Assembly: GCF_004358205.1 (NCBI RefSeq) | Contig: NZ_SMYO01000011.1 | Location: 1-64,000, forward strand | Reading direction: 5' to 3' | DNA length: 64,000 nucleotides | DNA from: Bacillus salipaludis | GTDB lineage: Bacteria; Bacillota; Bacilli; Bacillales_B; DSM-18226 | Part shown: piece after piece, positions 1-8,774 of the stretch | Layout of the letters: every line of letters starts with the position of its first letter | Position numbering within the stretch: position 1 is the first letter of the stretch | Translations under genes and position numbers: made by a program | Notes under the pieces: generated by a model | Seen by the model: the letters and a program-made list of their open reading frames with translations, nothing else | Databases searched by the model: none | Told to the model about the DNA's origin: nothing

Positions 1-112
1 CACCCGTCCGCCGCTAACCAACAGGAGCAAGCTCCTATTGATTCGCTCGACTTGCATGTATTAGGCACGCCGCCAGCGTTCGTCCTGAGCCAGGATCAAA
101 CTCTCCAAGAAA
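1..112 (-). rRNA. 16S ribosomal RNA, 5' end (partial)
   Basis: Read on the minus strand, this contains the universal 16S 5' segment GAGTTTGATCCTGGCTCAGG followed by the V1 region. The 5' end is placed near 112 by analogy with the B. subtilis start, where a short U-rich stretch precedes GGAGAG. The gene runs off the left edge, so only the first ~112 of ~1550 nt are present. The sequence is of Bacillaceae type. No tRNA or other rRNA gene is visible upstream, so this is the first gene of its operon. Confidence 0.97.
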
Positions 113-489
113 GTTGATATAGCTCATTTGTTACGTTGGCTCATGTTCTCTATATAAAAGAAGAAACATGATTATTATTGTTTGTTGACGTTTTTGTTTG
201 TTTAGTTTTCAAAGAGCAAGTTGACTCATTTTTTAATCAATCGCTCAGAAGCGACTTTATTATTATACTAACATATCATTTAATATGTCAATATCTTTTT
301 TTTGAATGTGTCATCTAAAAACTGTTTGTTTTTCAGCGACTTTTATACTTTAACATCATTATCGCATTTAAGCAAGATAATTTTTCATATTAAAATATCC
401 TGTCACATTAAATAATATTCTTCCATTAATCTATTTGTTTGTTTTACAAGATCTTTTACCCTCTGTCTTAAAAGATGAACTTATTTTAG
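113..489 (-). promoter_or_regulatory. rRNA operon promoter and leader
   Basis: On the minus strand there is a near-consensus sigma-A promoter: TTGACA (286-291), an 18-bp spacer and TATAAT (262-267), firing toward the 16S gene and leaving a leader of about 140 nt. A second TATAAA followed by the same AGTCGCT downstream motif lies about 70 bp further upstream (near 328-340). This suggests the tandem promoters usual for rrn operons, although its -35 is poor. The rest is AT-rich with no coding signal. Confidence 0.8.
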
Positions 490-805
490 ATTGTTTCTTT
501 TACCTTTTCCTCTAAACCAAACCTCATCCGGGCAATGCAACCCTCTTCCTTTTACCTTTTCCTCCAATCCAAGCCCCATTCGGGCAATGCAACCCTCTTC
601 CTTTTACCTTTTCCTCCAATCCAAGCCCCATTCGGGCAATGCAACCCTCTTCCTTTTACCTTTTCCTCCAATCCAAGCCCCATTCGGGCAATAACAACCC
701 TCTTCCTTTTACCTTTTCCTCCAATCCAAGCCCCATTCGGGCAATGCAACCCTCTTCCTTTTACCTTTTCCTGCAAACAAAACCTCATCCGGGCAATGCA
801 ACCCT
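490..805. repeat. Tandem 52-bp repeat array, six copies
   Basis: A 52-bp unit is repeated head to tail; the landmark GGGCAATGCAACCCTCTTCC recurs near 530, 582, 634, 687 (one base longer), 739 and 791. The inner copies are nearly identical, and the outer two share a variant (AAACCTCATCCGGGCAATG). Each unit holds a small inverted repeat, GCCC-CATTC-GGGC, and a pyrimidine-rich tract on the plus strand. The unit length is not a multiple of three, so the open frames through it are a by-product of the repetition. The array sits between the rRNA promoter and the terminator of the amine oxidase gene. Confidence 0.93.
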
Positions 806-833
806 CAAACAAATGAACCCAATCACAGCAAAA

Positions 834-863
834 AAATACACGGGCCAAAGAACCCGTGTATTT
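834..863 (-). terminator. Intrinsic terminator of the amine oxidase gene
   Basis: Perfect 11-bp inverted repeat AAATACACGGG / CCCGTGTATTT with an 8-nt loop, directly after the stop codon at 874. It should end the minus-strand permease/oxidase transcript before the repeat array and rRNA promoter. Confidence 0.8.
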
Positions 864-873
864 CTTTCGAATA

Positions 874-2208
874 TTATTTCATTTCATACATTTGATTAGG
901 TACCTTTTCTCGCGTAAGATGTTTATGCACCTTTCTCCCCGTGGTAATCCCGCTCTCAATCGCCCCATCAATAAAGCCAGCCCAGCCATTTGCATAAGTG
1001 GTACCGGCCAAAAACACATTATTTTCCGGCGTATTCCATTCCTTATGATAGGTGGTCAACTGGTTCGGCTTTAACATCGGCCAGGTTTCCCTGGAAAACT
1101 CATCATTTACCCAATCATGACCGGTACTTTCTAGCACCTCAATATCCGGAATCCAATGCCTTAATGCTGACTCCACCCCAGCCCTGTCAGTTGGGCTAAG
1201 CATTGCCGCGCTTGGTCCAAACCCTACCACAATCGTATCTTCACCCGAATACCGATCCACGTGAACCGAATTTAACGGATAACTGCCTGGGGCGAGAGCA
1301 TCAAATGGGTCGTACTTCCCTTTTACGAGCGCCCATACTTTAACCCCTTTCGCAGTTTGCCCTTCCTTAGATGAAGCTTGTTTTTCGCAAGAAAGTGCCG
1401 GTACAAATTCAATATCCTGAAGTGTTGAAAGCGGGACGGTGACAATGATTGCTTTTCCCGTAAAAGAAGAACCATCAAATGTCGTAACTTCAACAGAACC
1501 TTCATCATGCTCGATTTTTTTTACAACGGTTGATAGCTTGATTTCAGCGTCAGCATCTTCTGCAATAGACTCCACCAAAGCCTTTGTCCCCTTTTTCAAC
1601 CGGTAACTCGATACCATAGCACTATGGGTTTCCCAATTTCCGCGTGAAAAAATCCACCAACGGAAAATTTGAGTTACTGCTCCTTCTTCAGGTGCACCGC
1701 AGTAGTCAGAGGCCACCCAACCGTGTAAAATATCATATTCCTCTTGCGTTAGGCCAAAATCCTTCATAAATTGGGCTGCAGTAACCCCATCAAGCTTTCT
1801 AAAATCAGGTGAATGTAAAGGTTCAAATGGCAGAGGCATATATTTCATGCTCTCGCTCATTAACCTTTCAACCGTGTTCTTGAGCTTATTTTTAAATTCA
1901 GATACTGGAGCAGAATGCATCTTCCCCTCAGCAATCCAATAGACCTTTTCCGTTTTTGGACCAGTAGCTAGTTCCAGGCCATAGCGGGTAATTTCTGTCC
2001 AAACATGCGGCTGATGCCAATGGACGTAAGTTCCTCCCATTTCAAGCTCCGAACCTAGACGGGTGTCCACCCATGTCCTGCCGCCAAGACGATCGCGAGC
2101 CTCTAAAATCAGGACACGATGTCCTAATTGCCGTAACTCCCTTGCAGCGGTAACCCCCGAAAATCCACCGCCGATAATGATCACATCATAATCTTTTTCA
2201 TTTACCAT
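874..2208 (-). CDS. Flavin-containing amine oxidase (monoamine oxidase family)
   Basis: A 444-residue FAD-dependent amine oxidase, expected to deaminate an amine or amino acid to an aldehyde or oxo product with release of ammonia and H2O2. The N-terminus has the dinucleotide-binding motif IIIGGGFSG (about residues 10-18), the ribose-binding acidic residue in LILEARDRLGGRT, and the C-terminal FAD motif FLAGTTYANGWAGFIDGAI typical of the family. No signal peptide is seen, so it is probably cytoplasmic. The start is supported by GGAGG upstream of ATG. It lies 24 bp after the amino acid permease gene, so the two are probably co-transcribed. The substrate is unknown; polyamine, putrescine and aromatic amine oxidases share this fold. 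Confidence 0.88.
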   Translation of the reverse strand: MVNEKDYDVIIIGGGFSGVTAARELRQLGHRVLILEARDRLGGRTWVDTRLGSELEMGGTYVHWHQPHVWTEITRYGLELATGPKTEKVYWIAEGKMHSAPVSEFKNKLKNTVERLMSESMKYMPLPFEPLHSPDFRKLDGVTAAQFMKDFGLTQEEYDILHGWVASDYCGAPEEGAVTQIFRWWIFSRGNWETHSAMVSSYRLKKGTKALVESIAEDADAEIKLSTVVKKIEHDEGSVEVTTFDGSSFTGKAIIVTVPLSTLQDIEFVPALSCEKQASSKEGQTAKGVKVWALVKGKYDPFDALAPGSYPLNSVHVDRYSGEDTIVVGFGPSAAMLSPTDRAGVESALRHWIPDIEVLESTGHDWVNDEFSRETWPMLKPNQLTTYHKEWNTPENNVFLAGTTYANGWAGFIDGAIESGITTGRKVHKHLTREKVPNQMYEMK

Positions 2209-2232
2209 TCATCTTTCCTCCCATTCCAATCG

Positions 2233-3657
2233 TTAAATCTCTTCCGTCTCAATCGCAATCGCTTTGGTTTCCTGATGAATTGGCAGCGTGATATTTCTTC
2301 GTTTGAACCAAAGGTAATAATATAAGTAGCAGGCAGCAATAAACCCAAATCCCCAATATAACGATGCACGTTGTGTTGGATCAAAGGCCATAAAGCCGAA
2401 AATGAACAAACACATAATAATACAGAGAATCGGGATAAAGGGATAGAATCGAACCTTATATTTCAAATCTTCCACTTTACCGCCATTTTTAATGTATTGT
2501 CTTCGAAATCCCATTTGGGCAACCGCTATCGCTAACCACGTCAGCGTTCCACCGATTCCACTGACAGCCAATAGAACAACAAATAATGTATCAGCAGCCA
2601 CAACACTAGTAAGAAGTGATAGTAACGCAAAAATTAAGGTTACTAATAAGGCGTTAAAAGGAATTCCGCGTTTGTTAATTTTGCCAAGTGCTTTCGGGGC
2701 CATCCCATTTTCCGCTAAAGAAAACATCACACGCGTACAAGCAAACAGGCCGGTATTTCCAACGGAAAGAATCGCGGTTAAAATTACAAAATTCATAATG
2801 TCTGCTGCATAGGGAATCCCTACCATATCAAAAACAGTAACGAACGGACTTTCTAGTACACCGGCCTTTTTCCATGGAACAAGAGCTGATAAAACAAACA
2901 TCGCTAATACATAGAAAATTAAGATACGGAAAACGATATTGCGGATCGCCCGTGGAATATTTTTTTCCGGCTCTTCCGTTTCCCCTGCTGCCACTCCCAT
3001 AATTTCCGAGCCCTGAAAGGCATAAATTACACTCATCATGGAAACGAAAACACCAACCATACCGGCAGGGAACAAGCCATCACCTAGAAAATGTGTAAAA
3101 TATGGGGTGGATTCATGTTTCAGACTTATTCCTCCGAACATAGCTCCTAACCCAACAAGAATGAACATAATTACAGCTAAAACCTTAATGCCCGCAAACC
3201 AATACTCTGTTTCGGCGAAGGTTCTTGTCGTAAGAGAGTTAATAGAAAAGAGAAGGACAATAAAGATTGCACACCAAATCCAAACCGGAACATCTGGAAA
3301 CCATCGCTTCATTAGCACACCGGCCGCTGTAAATTCAAGCCCTACATACATGGCCCAGCTCAGCCAATAGACCCAGCCGACCACAAACCCGGTAGCAGGT
3401 CCAATAAATTTTGTCGCATGGGCTTGAAAAGACCCGGATACTGGCATAACAACGGATAATTCCCCTAAACAAACCATGACTAAATACATGAGAAGGCCGC
3501 CGACTAAATAGGCTAGGATCGCTCCTAATGGACCAGCCTCACCGATTGCGTACCCAGACCCTAGAAACAGGCCCGTTCCAATAATCCCTCCTAAAGACAT
3601 CATAAACAAATGCCTGCTCTTCATTGCCCGTTTCAATTCTACTTTGTTATTTTCCAT
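2233..3657 (-). CDS. Amino acid permease, APC superfamily (AAT-like)
   Basis: A membrane permease of 474 residues with about 12 hydrophobic segments. The family signature RHLFMMSLGGIIGTGLFLG is at residues 15-33, followed by GLLMYLVMVCLGELSVVMPV. Proteins of this group import amino acids by proton symport. I place the start at ATG 3657 behind AGGTGAG rather than at an upstream in-frame codon at 3708, which would overlap the cre-like operator. The gene is followed closely by the amine oxidase, so the pair looks like uptake plus oxidation of one compound. The substrate cannot be told from sequence. Confidence 0.88.
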   Translation of the reverse strand: MENNKVELKRAMKSRHLFMMSLGGIIGTGLFLGSGYAIGEAGPLGAILAYLVGGLLMYLVMVCLGELSVVMPVSGSFQAHATKFIGPATGFVVGWVYWLSWAMYVGLEFTAAGVLMKRWFPDVPVWIWCAIFIVLLFSINSLTTRTFAETEYWFAGIKVLAVIMFILVGLGAMFGGISLKHESTPYFTHFLGDGLFPAGMVGVFVSMMSVIYAFQGSEIMGVAAGETEEPEKNIPRAIRNIVFRILIFYVLAMFVLSALVPWKKAGVLESPFVTVFDMVGIPYAADIMNFVILTAILSVGNTGLFACTRVMFSLAENGMAPKALGKINKRGIPFNALLVTLIFALLSLLTSVVAADTLFVVLLAVSGIGGTLTWLAIAVAQMGFRRQYIKNGGKVEDLKYKVRFYPFIPILCIIMCLFIFGFMAFDPTQRASLYWGFGFIAACYLYYYLWFKRRNITLPIHQETKAIAIETEEI

Positions 3658-3690
3658 TATCTCACCTATCTTCCACAATTGGTTTATATT

Positions 3691-3706
3691 AAGGAAGCGC
3701 TTACAC
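3691..3706 (-). promoter_or_regulatory. cre-like CcpA operator upstream of the permease gene
   Basis: On the minus strand the site reads GTGTAAGCGCTTCCTT, matching the catabolite-responsive element core TGWAANCGNTNNC except at the last bases. It lies 34-49 bp before the permease start, a position where bound CcpA would block elongation. The same 16-mer occurs almost exactly in front of the Liv transporter operon (18884-18899). Confidence 0.6.
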
Positions 3707-3737
3707 ACAGGTGATGATTAAGAGATATTTCTATCTC

Positions 3738-4835
3738 TTAAAAGGTCTTGGATGGATCTGCAGTTTGCAGCGGCAAAACTGTTTCTAAATCCCTTTGCAG
3801 CAGTAAATGGAATTGATGAACTAAATTTTCAGTAAGAGAAAATCTTCCTTGGGTATAGGCCCCGGTCTCGATCCCTTTCTGCACCACTTCACAAATATCT
3901 AAATCCTCTTTTCTCACCAATTGATCCATCGCCATTAGTTCTTCTTCTTCCTCCGTAATTTCATCGGTCATGAAAAAAGTAGTATAAACATACTTAGTAG
4001 TTTTATGATCGATTGGGATCGATTGGTGGATTGATAGATTTGCAGGACCAGGATCGAAAGAGAACCAAGTATTTGGATAGAGCCAATAATATCTGCCCCC
4101 TTGACCAAGTCCAAAGTCACTATTTTTACCTTTTAACGGGGTGCCTTGGTAAGAATAGTATTCTAGCATCTCCATCTCGTATAATTTCATATCAAGCTTA
4201 GAAACTAAAGTTTTATGAACAATCGAGCAGTGGTCGCATTCAAGGTAATTATCAATCCCAATTTTCCAGTTCGATTTACAAATCGTTTCTTTTACGCGAA
4301 TTTTCTTGAGTTTGCTCAGATCATATTTTTCTACATGTTTAAACAGATCCGGAAATTGAGATACCATGGAAGGAGCATCGGGGTCTAAATTGACAAAAAT
4401 AAAAGATTGGATGATTTCTAGTTGGATTGTTTTTAAACAAAAATCCTGGTAGTCAAAATGTTCACAACCGCCCATATTTGGCGCTCTTAACAGAGAGCCG
4501 TCTGTCCGAAATGTCCATGCATGATAGGGGCAGGTAAAGACTTGTTTATTCCCCTCCCCTTCTGCTAACTTTGCCGCACGATGTGTGCAGACATTATAGA
4601 AGGCATGAATTTCACCATCCTGTCCGCAGCTTACAATAATCGGGCGGTCTGCCACTTCAGTGGTAAAATAATCACCTGGCTTAGTTACTTGACTAATATG
4701 ACCAACGTATTGCCAGGTTTTACAAAAGATTTCTCTTTTCTCTACTTCAAGAACTTCAGGCTTGGTGTAGAGCCATGAGGGCAATGTATGGGCTTCACTA
4801 AGATTTTCACTTACTCTTACTTCTTTATTGTTCAT
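3738..4835 (-). CDS. Rieske non-heme iron oxygenase, carnitine/betaine demethylase-like alpha subunit
   Basis: A 365-residue oxygenase component. The Rieske [2Fe-2S] ligands are C83-x-H85 and C102-x2-H105 (CTHRAA ... CPYHAW). The mononuclear iron motif is DNYLECDHCSIVH, with H202 and H207. A glutamate (E199) sits at the bridging position, as in carnitine monooxygenase CntA, where most ring-hydroxylating dioxygenases have aspartate. The C-terminal EDLDICEVVQKGIETG also resembles CntA and betaine demethylases. Such enzymes hydroxylate quaternary or methylated amines, releasing formaldehyde or trimethylamine. No reductase gene is adjacent. The start is ATG 4835, eight bases after AGGAGG; ATG 4841 is too close to it. 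The box at 4873-4905 lies just upstream. Confidence 0.85.
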   Translation of the reverse strand: MNNKEVRVSENLSEAHTLPSWLYTKPEVLEVEKREIFCKTWQYVGHISQVTKPGDYFTTEVADRPIIVSCGQDGEIHAFYNVCTHRAAKLAEGEGNKQVFTCPYHAWTFRTDGSLLRAPNMGGCEHFDYQDFCLKTIQLEIIQSFIFVNLDPDAPSMVSQFPDLFKHVEKYDLSKLKKIRVKETICKSNWKIGIDNYLECDHCSIVHKTLVSKLDMKLYEMEMLEYYSYQGTPLKGKNSDFGLGQGGRYYWLYPNTWFSFDPGPANLSIHQSIPIDHKTTKYVYTTFFMTDEITEEEEELMAMDQLVRKEDLDICEVVQKGIETGAYTQGRFSLTENLVHQFHLLLQRDLETVLPLQTADPSKTF

Positions 4836-4872
4836 GCACATAACCTCCTTTTACCTTTTTCAACATAGGGTA

Positions 4873-4905
4873 ATTGTAAATTAAAAATATTCTGAATCAT
4901 ATGTA
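4873..4905 (-). promoter_or_regulatory. Shared 33-bp box, copy 1 (CodY-box-like)
   Basis: This 33-bp stretch is identical to 18974-19006 upstream of the Liv operon, and its inner 24 bp recur with two differences at 28221-28244. The core AATATTCTGAATCAT (4886-4900) matches the CodY consensus AATTTTCWGAAAATT at 11 of 15 positions. It lies 38 bp before the oxygenase start. CodY is a candidate from resemblance only; the length of identity suggests more than a CodY site. The rest of 4906-5100 is AT-rich with no gene seen. Confidence 0.5.
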
Positions 4906-5107
4906 CAGTTTAACTAAAAAAACAGAAATAGAGAAATCACTTTTTGTCTTTTTTCACTAAAATTAACTAAAAAATACGGAAAATTATGTGCTTCCTGTGC
5001 AATCTTTCCAAAGAATCCGGCTGCTTTTTCTTCATTTTCATGGAAAATACACAGTTGATTTTCTTAAACCAGATGGGAACTTCAAAAATTTCACTTAATA
5101 AAAAATT

Positions 5108-5131
5108 GCAGTCCTACGATTGTAGAACTGC
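5108..5131 (-). terminator. Intrinsic terminator of the polar amino acid ABC operon
   Basis: GCAGTcCTAC / GTAGaACTGC hairpin with a 4-nt loop, followed on the minus strand by a T-rich tract. It lies 15 bp after the ATPase stop codon. Confidence 0.75.
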
Positions 5132-5145
5132 AGTTTTTTCTATTT

Positions 5146-5895
5146 TTATATTACCTTCATAAGGAATCTTTTTGTTCTTTCTTCCTTTGGATGGTTGAAA
5201 ACTTCTTCTGAAGATCCTTGCTCGACAATGACTCCCCCATCCATAAAAATGACACGATCAGCAACCTCTCTGGCAAATTGCATTTCATGTGTTACGACAA
5301 CCATTGTCATCCCCTCTTGCGCTAAATCCTTCATGACCTGTAGTACCTCTCTAACTAGTTCTGGATCCAATGCAGAAGTAGGTTCGTCGAAAAGAATCAC
5401 CATCGGTTTCATGGAGAGTGCCCTCGCTATTGCCACGCGTTGTTGTTGCCCACCTGATAGCTGAGAAGGATAATGGTTACACCGTTCTCCTAAACCTACT
5501 TTTTCAAGAAGGGTCTGAGCGAATTTTCTTGCTTCCTCACGCTGAACGCCTTGTACGACAATTGGTCCTTCCATCACATTTTCAATGGCTGTTTTATGTG
5601 GGAAAAGATTAAATTGTTGAAAAACAAATCCTGTGCTTTGCCGTAACGACCTGATTTCATTTTTCCGTTTTCGAGTAAGCTTTTCACCTGCTGGTAACAT
5701 ATGCTTGCCAATTTTAATAATCCCTTCGGTAGGTTCTTCTAAAAATGTAAGGCACCGCAATAGTGTTGACTTTCCCGATCCACTTGGTCCCATTAGAACA
5801 ACCACTTCACTTTTATTTATCGAAAGATCAATTCCATGAAGAACTTCAAGATCGCCAAACTTCTTTTTAAGGTTTTGTAACTGGATGATACTCAT
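5146..5895 (-). CDS. Polar amino acid ABC transporter, ATP-binding protein
   Basis: A 249-residue ATPase of the GlnQ/HisP type. It has Walker [10 protein letters not shown], the signature [15 protein letters not shown], Walker [16 protein letters not shown] and the switch histidine in [10 protein letters not shown]. It powers uptake through the permease encoded just upstream. ATG 5895 is chosen because AAGGAGAGGAG precedes it; the longer frame to 5937 would overlap the permease gene and has no ribosome site. It is the last gene of the four-gene operon that begins at 8670, and is followed by a terminator. Confidence 0.93.
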   Translation of the reverse strand: MSIIQLQNLKKKFGDLEVLHGIDLSINKSEVVVLMGPSGSGKSTLLRCLTFLEEPTEGIIKIGKHMLPAGEKLTRKRKNEIRSLRQSTGFVFQQFNLFPHKTAIENVMEGPIVVQGVQREEARKFAQTLLEKVGLGERCNHYPSQLSGGQQQRVAIARALSMKPMVILFDEPTSALDPELVREVLQVMKDLAQEGMTMVVVTHEMQFAREVADRVIFMDGGVIVEQGSSEEVFNHPKEERTKRFLMKVI

Positions 5896-5926
5896 TACTC
5901 CTCTCCTTCCTGCAAAGCTTTTTATT

Positions 5927-6589
5927 TCAATTGCCAAGTGTTATATGCTGAGATGAACGTTTTTCAAGTTTGTCTAATAAGTTTGAGAAAAAGGCTATAA
6001 TGATCCAATACAGCACGGCTGCCAATAAATAAATGGTTAATGGTTCAAAGGTTTTCGCGATGAGTAATGATGACATCTGCAATAATTCTGTAACGGTAAT
6101 AACGGAGATCAAGGATGTATCTTTAATTAAAATGATAAAGGTGTTTGACATAGTTGGAATCGCAATTCGAAGGCTTTGAGGCAAGATAATTCTTTTTAGG
6201 GCCTGACCATACGTCATACCCAATGAAACCGATGCTTCCATTTGACCCTTATCGATAGATAATATGGAAGCACGAAAAGATTCCGACAAGTACGCTCCTG
6301 CATTTAAACTCAACGCAAGGATTCCGGAGGGGATCGGTTCCATTTCGATACCAATTTGCGGCAGACCATAATAAATGACGAATACCTGTACAAGTAATGG
6401 AGTTCCACGGAAAATGGAAACATAAAAGGCAGCCAATTTGGCCAAAGGTTTTAGGTTAGATATCCTTGCCAATGCTGTGAAAAATCCAAGGACGAGAGCG
6501 ATTAGAATGGAAACGACAGCTAAAAAAATCGTCATTAATGTCGCATGTAATAATGCTGGCAGGGATTCTATTATTATTGAAAGATCCAT
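5927..6589 (-). CDS. Polar amino acid ABC transporter, permease
   Basis: A 220-residue inner-membrane permease of the HisM/GlnP family. It has about five hydrophobic segments, an early [18 protein letters not shown] motif, and the EAA-type loop ([20 protein letters not shown]) that contacts the ATPase. GGAGG lies seven bases before the ATG. It is the only permease subunit in the operon, so it presumably acts as a homodimer with the lipoprotein encoded at 7870-8670. Confidence 0.93.
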   Translation of the reverse strand: MDLSIIIESLPALLHATLMTIFLAVVSILIALVLGFFTALARISNLKPLAKLAAFYVSIFRGTPLLVQVFVIYYGLPQIGIEMEPIPSGILALSLNAGAYLSESFRASILSIDKGQMEASVSLGMTYGQALKRIILPQSLRIAIPTMSNTFIILIKDTSLISVITVTELLQMSSLLIAKTFEPLTIYLLAAVLYWIIIAFFSNLLDKLEKRSSQHITLGN

Positions 6590-6645
6590 GAATTTTCCTC
6601 CAGTCTAACAAACATCGATCTATGAAACTGCAAAATTATGGATGA

Positions 6646-7809
6646 TTATCGATTCGATACTAGAACCTCTTTTCGAAACGAAATGTCAATTCCTAAAGCT
6701 TTTAATTCTTCCATAAATGGGGTAAAGCGATCCCCGATGATCACATTTTCAACGGGAACAATTCCTACTTCATTTATTTTTTTAGCAGCAATCCAATTGG
6801 CAAGTAACATTGCCGGGAGTGCGGTCGTTTTAGCCATAGAAGTTATATTACGTTCATGATCATAAAAATCGACCATTTCCCATGTATATTTCACTTGCTG
6901 TCCAGCTTTTAGACCGCTAACCTCTACTCTTAATACCGTAATATCCTCTTTTGACTCTCCCTTCATATTCGGAACCAATATTTTCTCTGTAAAGGCACGT
7001 GGACTTGAATAATTCCCATTCACTTCAATTGGCTCCTCATCAAAAAAGCCTAATTCTTTTAAAGTATCCATTTTCCCCCAGTGTCCTTCATATCGAACGG
7101 TTTTTTCATATAATTTTTTCACTTTATCTTTTAGTGTATAGGCCGTACTATGCGCATCCGTAATGACGGCTTCACAAGCCCCAACAGGTTCTGGGAAAGT
7201 CATTTTTTCTAATCCTGAAAGAGGAGGAAATTCTTTAAGCTTCCCGTTTTCAGCTGCCTTTGCCGGTCTTGTATAGAGTCCAAGCACACTCTCAAGTCGG
7301 AAAACCACCTGGTACCATAATGGAGGTTTTGGGAATCTAGGAATTCCACCGCAAACCATCACAGCTTCATCAGCCTCATCAAGCATTTCGATTCCTTGTG
7401 CTGCCAAAAAGTTTGTAATACCCGGTGCAACCCCACACCCTGGCATAATAATGACACCTGCTCCTTTGGCTTGTTCATCCAATTCTAACTTTTCCTCAAT
7501 TTTAGAACCGACTAAGTCTACGAGATGACATTTTGCTGAAATTGCCGCCTTAATAGCTGGTAAACTTAATGAATGTGGTAGACATGCAACAGCAACATCT
7601 GCATTTAGTAACACGCTTTTGATTTCTTCAATCGTTCCTAAAGAAGTACATTTCCCAATCACTTTCGAGTTATTGGCAATTTCTAAACATTTATTCACAC
7701 TATCTTGATTTGCATCGACTGCCGTTACCGATTCAATATTTGAAAACTTCACCAGTTCACTCACTACTGTTGTTCCAATCATTCCTGTTCCTAAAACGAC
7801 TGCCCGCAT
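6646..7809 (-). CDS. Saccharopine dehydrogenase-family protein, lysine 6-dehydrogenase-like
   Basis: A 387-residue NAD(P)-dependent oxidoreductase. The nucleotide-binding loop is VLGTGMIGTTV (residues 5-15), followed by an acidic residue after the second strand (AVDAN). The central PGCGVAPGITNFLA and GGIPRFPKPPLWY segments recall the Geobacillus lysine 6-dehydrogenase, as does the overall length. Those enzymes oxidise the epsilon-amino group of lysine to the semialdehyde. It lies inside an ABC transporter operon, between the binding protein and the permease, which suggests that the imported amino acid is its substrate. That link is inference. AGGAGG supports the start. A diverged paralogue lies at 32656-33822. 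Confidence 0.72.
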   Translation of the reverse strand: MRAVVLGTGMIGTTVVSELVKFSNIESVTAVDANQDSVNKCLEIANNSKVIGKCTSLGTIEEIKSVLLNADVAVACLPHSLSLPAIKAAISAKCHLVDLVGSKIEEKLELDEQAKGAGVIIMPGCGVAPGITNFLAAQGIEMLDEADEAVMVCGGIPRFPKPPLWYQVVFRLESVLGLYTRPAKAAENGKLKEFPPLSGLEKMTFPEPVGACEAVITDAHSTAYTLKDKVKKLYEKTVRYEGHWGKMDTLKELGFFDEEPIEVNGNYSSPRAFTEKILVPNMKGESKEDITVLRVEVSGLKAGQQVKYTWEMVDFYDHERNITSMAKTTALPAMLLANWIAAKKINEVGIVPVENVIIGDRFTPFMEELKALGIDISFRKEVLVSNR

Positions 7810-7869
7810 CCTTTCTACCTCCTATTAATCTTTTAATTCATCACATATTAATTTCCAAAACCCAATCAT

Positions 7870-8670
7870 TTATTTTTCTAATGGCTCTGTACCAAACCAC
7901 TTTTTGTAGATTTGGTTGTATGTTCCATCCTTCTTCATATCAGCTAGGGTAGTATTCACTTTCTCAACAAAATCTCCATTTTCTTTTTTTACTGCCATCC
8001 CAATTTCATCTTTATTTAGAATATCGCTTGTGATTTTAATTGGTAAATTCTTTTCTTTAATGTTGTAACTCATTAATAATTGGTCATTGATAATGACGTC
8101 CAATCTTTTGTTCGCTAAATCCGCAATATAGTCATTTACGGATTTATATAACTTTACATTCGCTCCATCCACACTTTTTGCGACTTCCTCAAACGTTGTT
8201 CCCCCACCTACTCCAACGTTTTTCCCTTTAATATCTTCTAGCTTTGTAATATTATTGGTATCCTTTCTAGTGACTAAGACTGAACCCGTAACCACATAAG
8301 GATTGGTGAAATCAACACTCTTTTTACGTTCCTCGGTTACAGACATTTGGCCGATAATAATATCGAATTTATCCGATTTTAACCCGCCAAGAAGACTATC
8401 CCACTTTGTAGCGACGAACTCTGTCTTTACACCTAGACGTTTAGCGATTTCGTTCGAGATGTCTACATCGAAACCATCATATTTTTGATCATCATTTAAA
8501 AAATTGAACGGTGGATAGGTTCCTTCAAATCCTACTTTTAATACCTTTGATTTTTCTACCCGGTCCAAAACACTAGTTTTACCATTCCCACTCGCTTCCT
8601 TCCCGCTACAGGCTGATAGAACACCGATGATCAATAATCCAATAATCGTAAATAACAAACCTTTTTTCAT
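7870..8670 (-). CDS. Polar amino acid ABC transporter, substrate-binding lipoprotein
   Basis: A 266-residue solute-binding protein of family 3. Its lipoprotein signal ends in LSAC at C21. It starts mature sequence with the family pattern LKVGFEGTYPPFNFLND and contains KYDGFDVDISNEIAKRLG. It captures an amino acid outside the membrane and passes it to the permease at 5927-6589. It is the first gene of the operon. GGGGGAG lies before the ATG. The promoter, a GntR-type palindrome and a cre-like site are all upstream (8701-8824). The ligand is unknown; the neighbouring lysine-6-dehydrogenase-like gene hints at a basic amino acid. Confidence 0.93.
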   Translation of the reverse strand: MKKGLLFTIIGLLIIGVLSACSGKEASGNGKTSVLDRVEKSKVLKVGFEGTYPPFNFLNDDQKYDGFDVDISNEIAKRLGVKTEFVATKWDSLLGGLKSDKFDIIIGQMSVTEERKKSVDFTNPYVVTGSVLVTRKDTNNITKLEDIKGKNVGVGGGTTFEEVAKSVDGANVKLYKSVNDYIADLANKRLDVIINDQLLMSYNIKEKNLPIKITSDILNKDEIGMAVKKENGDFVEKVNTTLADMKKDGTYNQIYKKWFGTEPLEK

Positions 8671-8700
8671 TCAAACTCCCCCTCGGTATTTTACCTAATT

Positions 8701-8716
8701 AATAAAGCGCTTTCAC
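8701..8716 (-). promoter_or_regulatory. cre-like CcpA operator of the polar amino acid ABC operon
   Basis: Minus-strand GTGAAAGCGCTTTATT fits the cre core TGWAANCGNTNNC well and is nearly palindromic (AAAGCGCTTT). It lies 31-46 bp before the binding-protein start and downstream of the predicted transcription start near 8789, a roadblock position. Confidence 0.65.
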
Positions 8717-8774
8717 AAAAAAAGAATTGCTCCTCCTCTTTCAATAAAAAATGTCGTTCCAAATTGTCGTCCCA

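Noticed and set aside
490..805. Tandem array considered as a CRISPR
   Set aside because: Units abut directly with no unique spacers, and there are no cas genes.
491..899. Several overlapping open frames on both strands across the 52-bp repeats
   Set aside because: They arise from repetition of stop-free sequence; the 52-bp unit shifts frame each copy, there is no ribosome site, and the composition is not protein-like.
4873..4905. 33-bp box considered as a sigma-54 promoter
   Set aside because: It lacks the TGGCAC-N5-TTGC pattern, and no sigma-54 activator gene is in the window.
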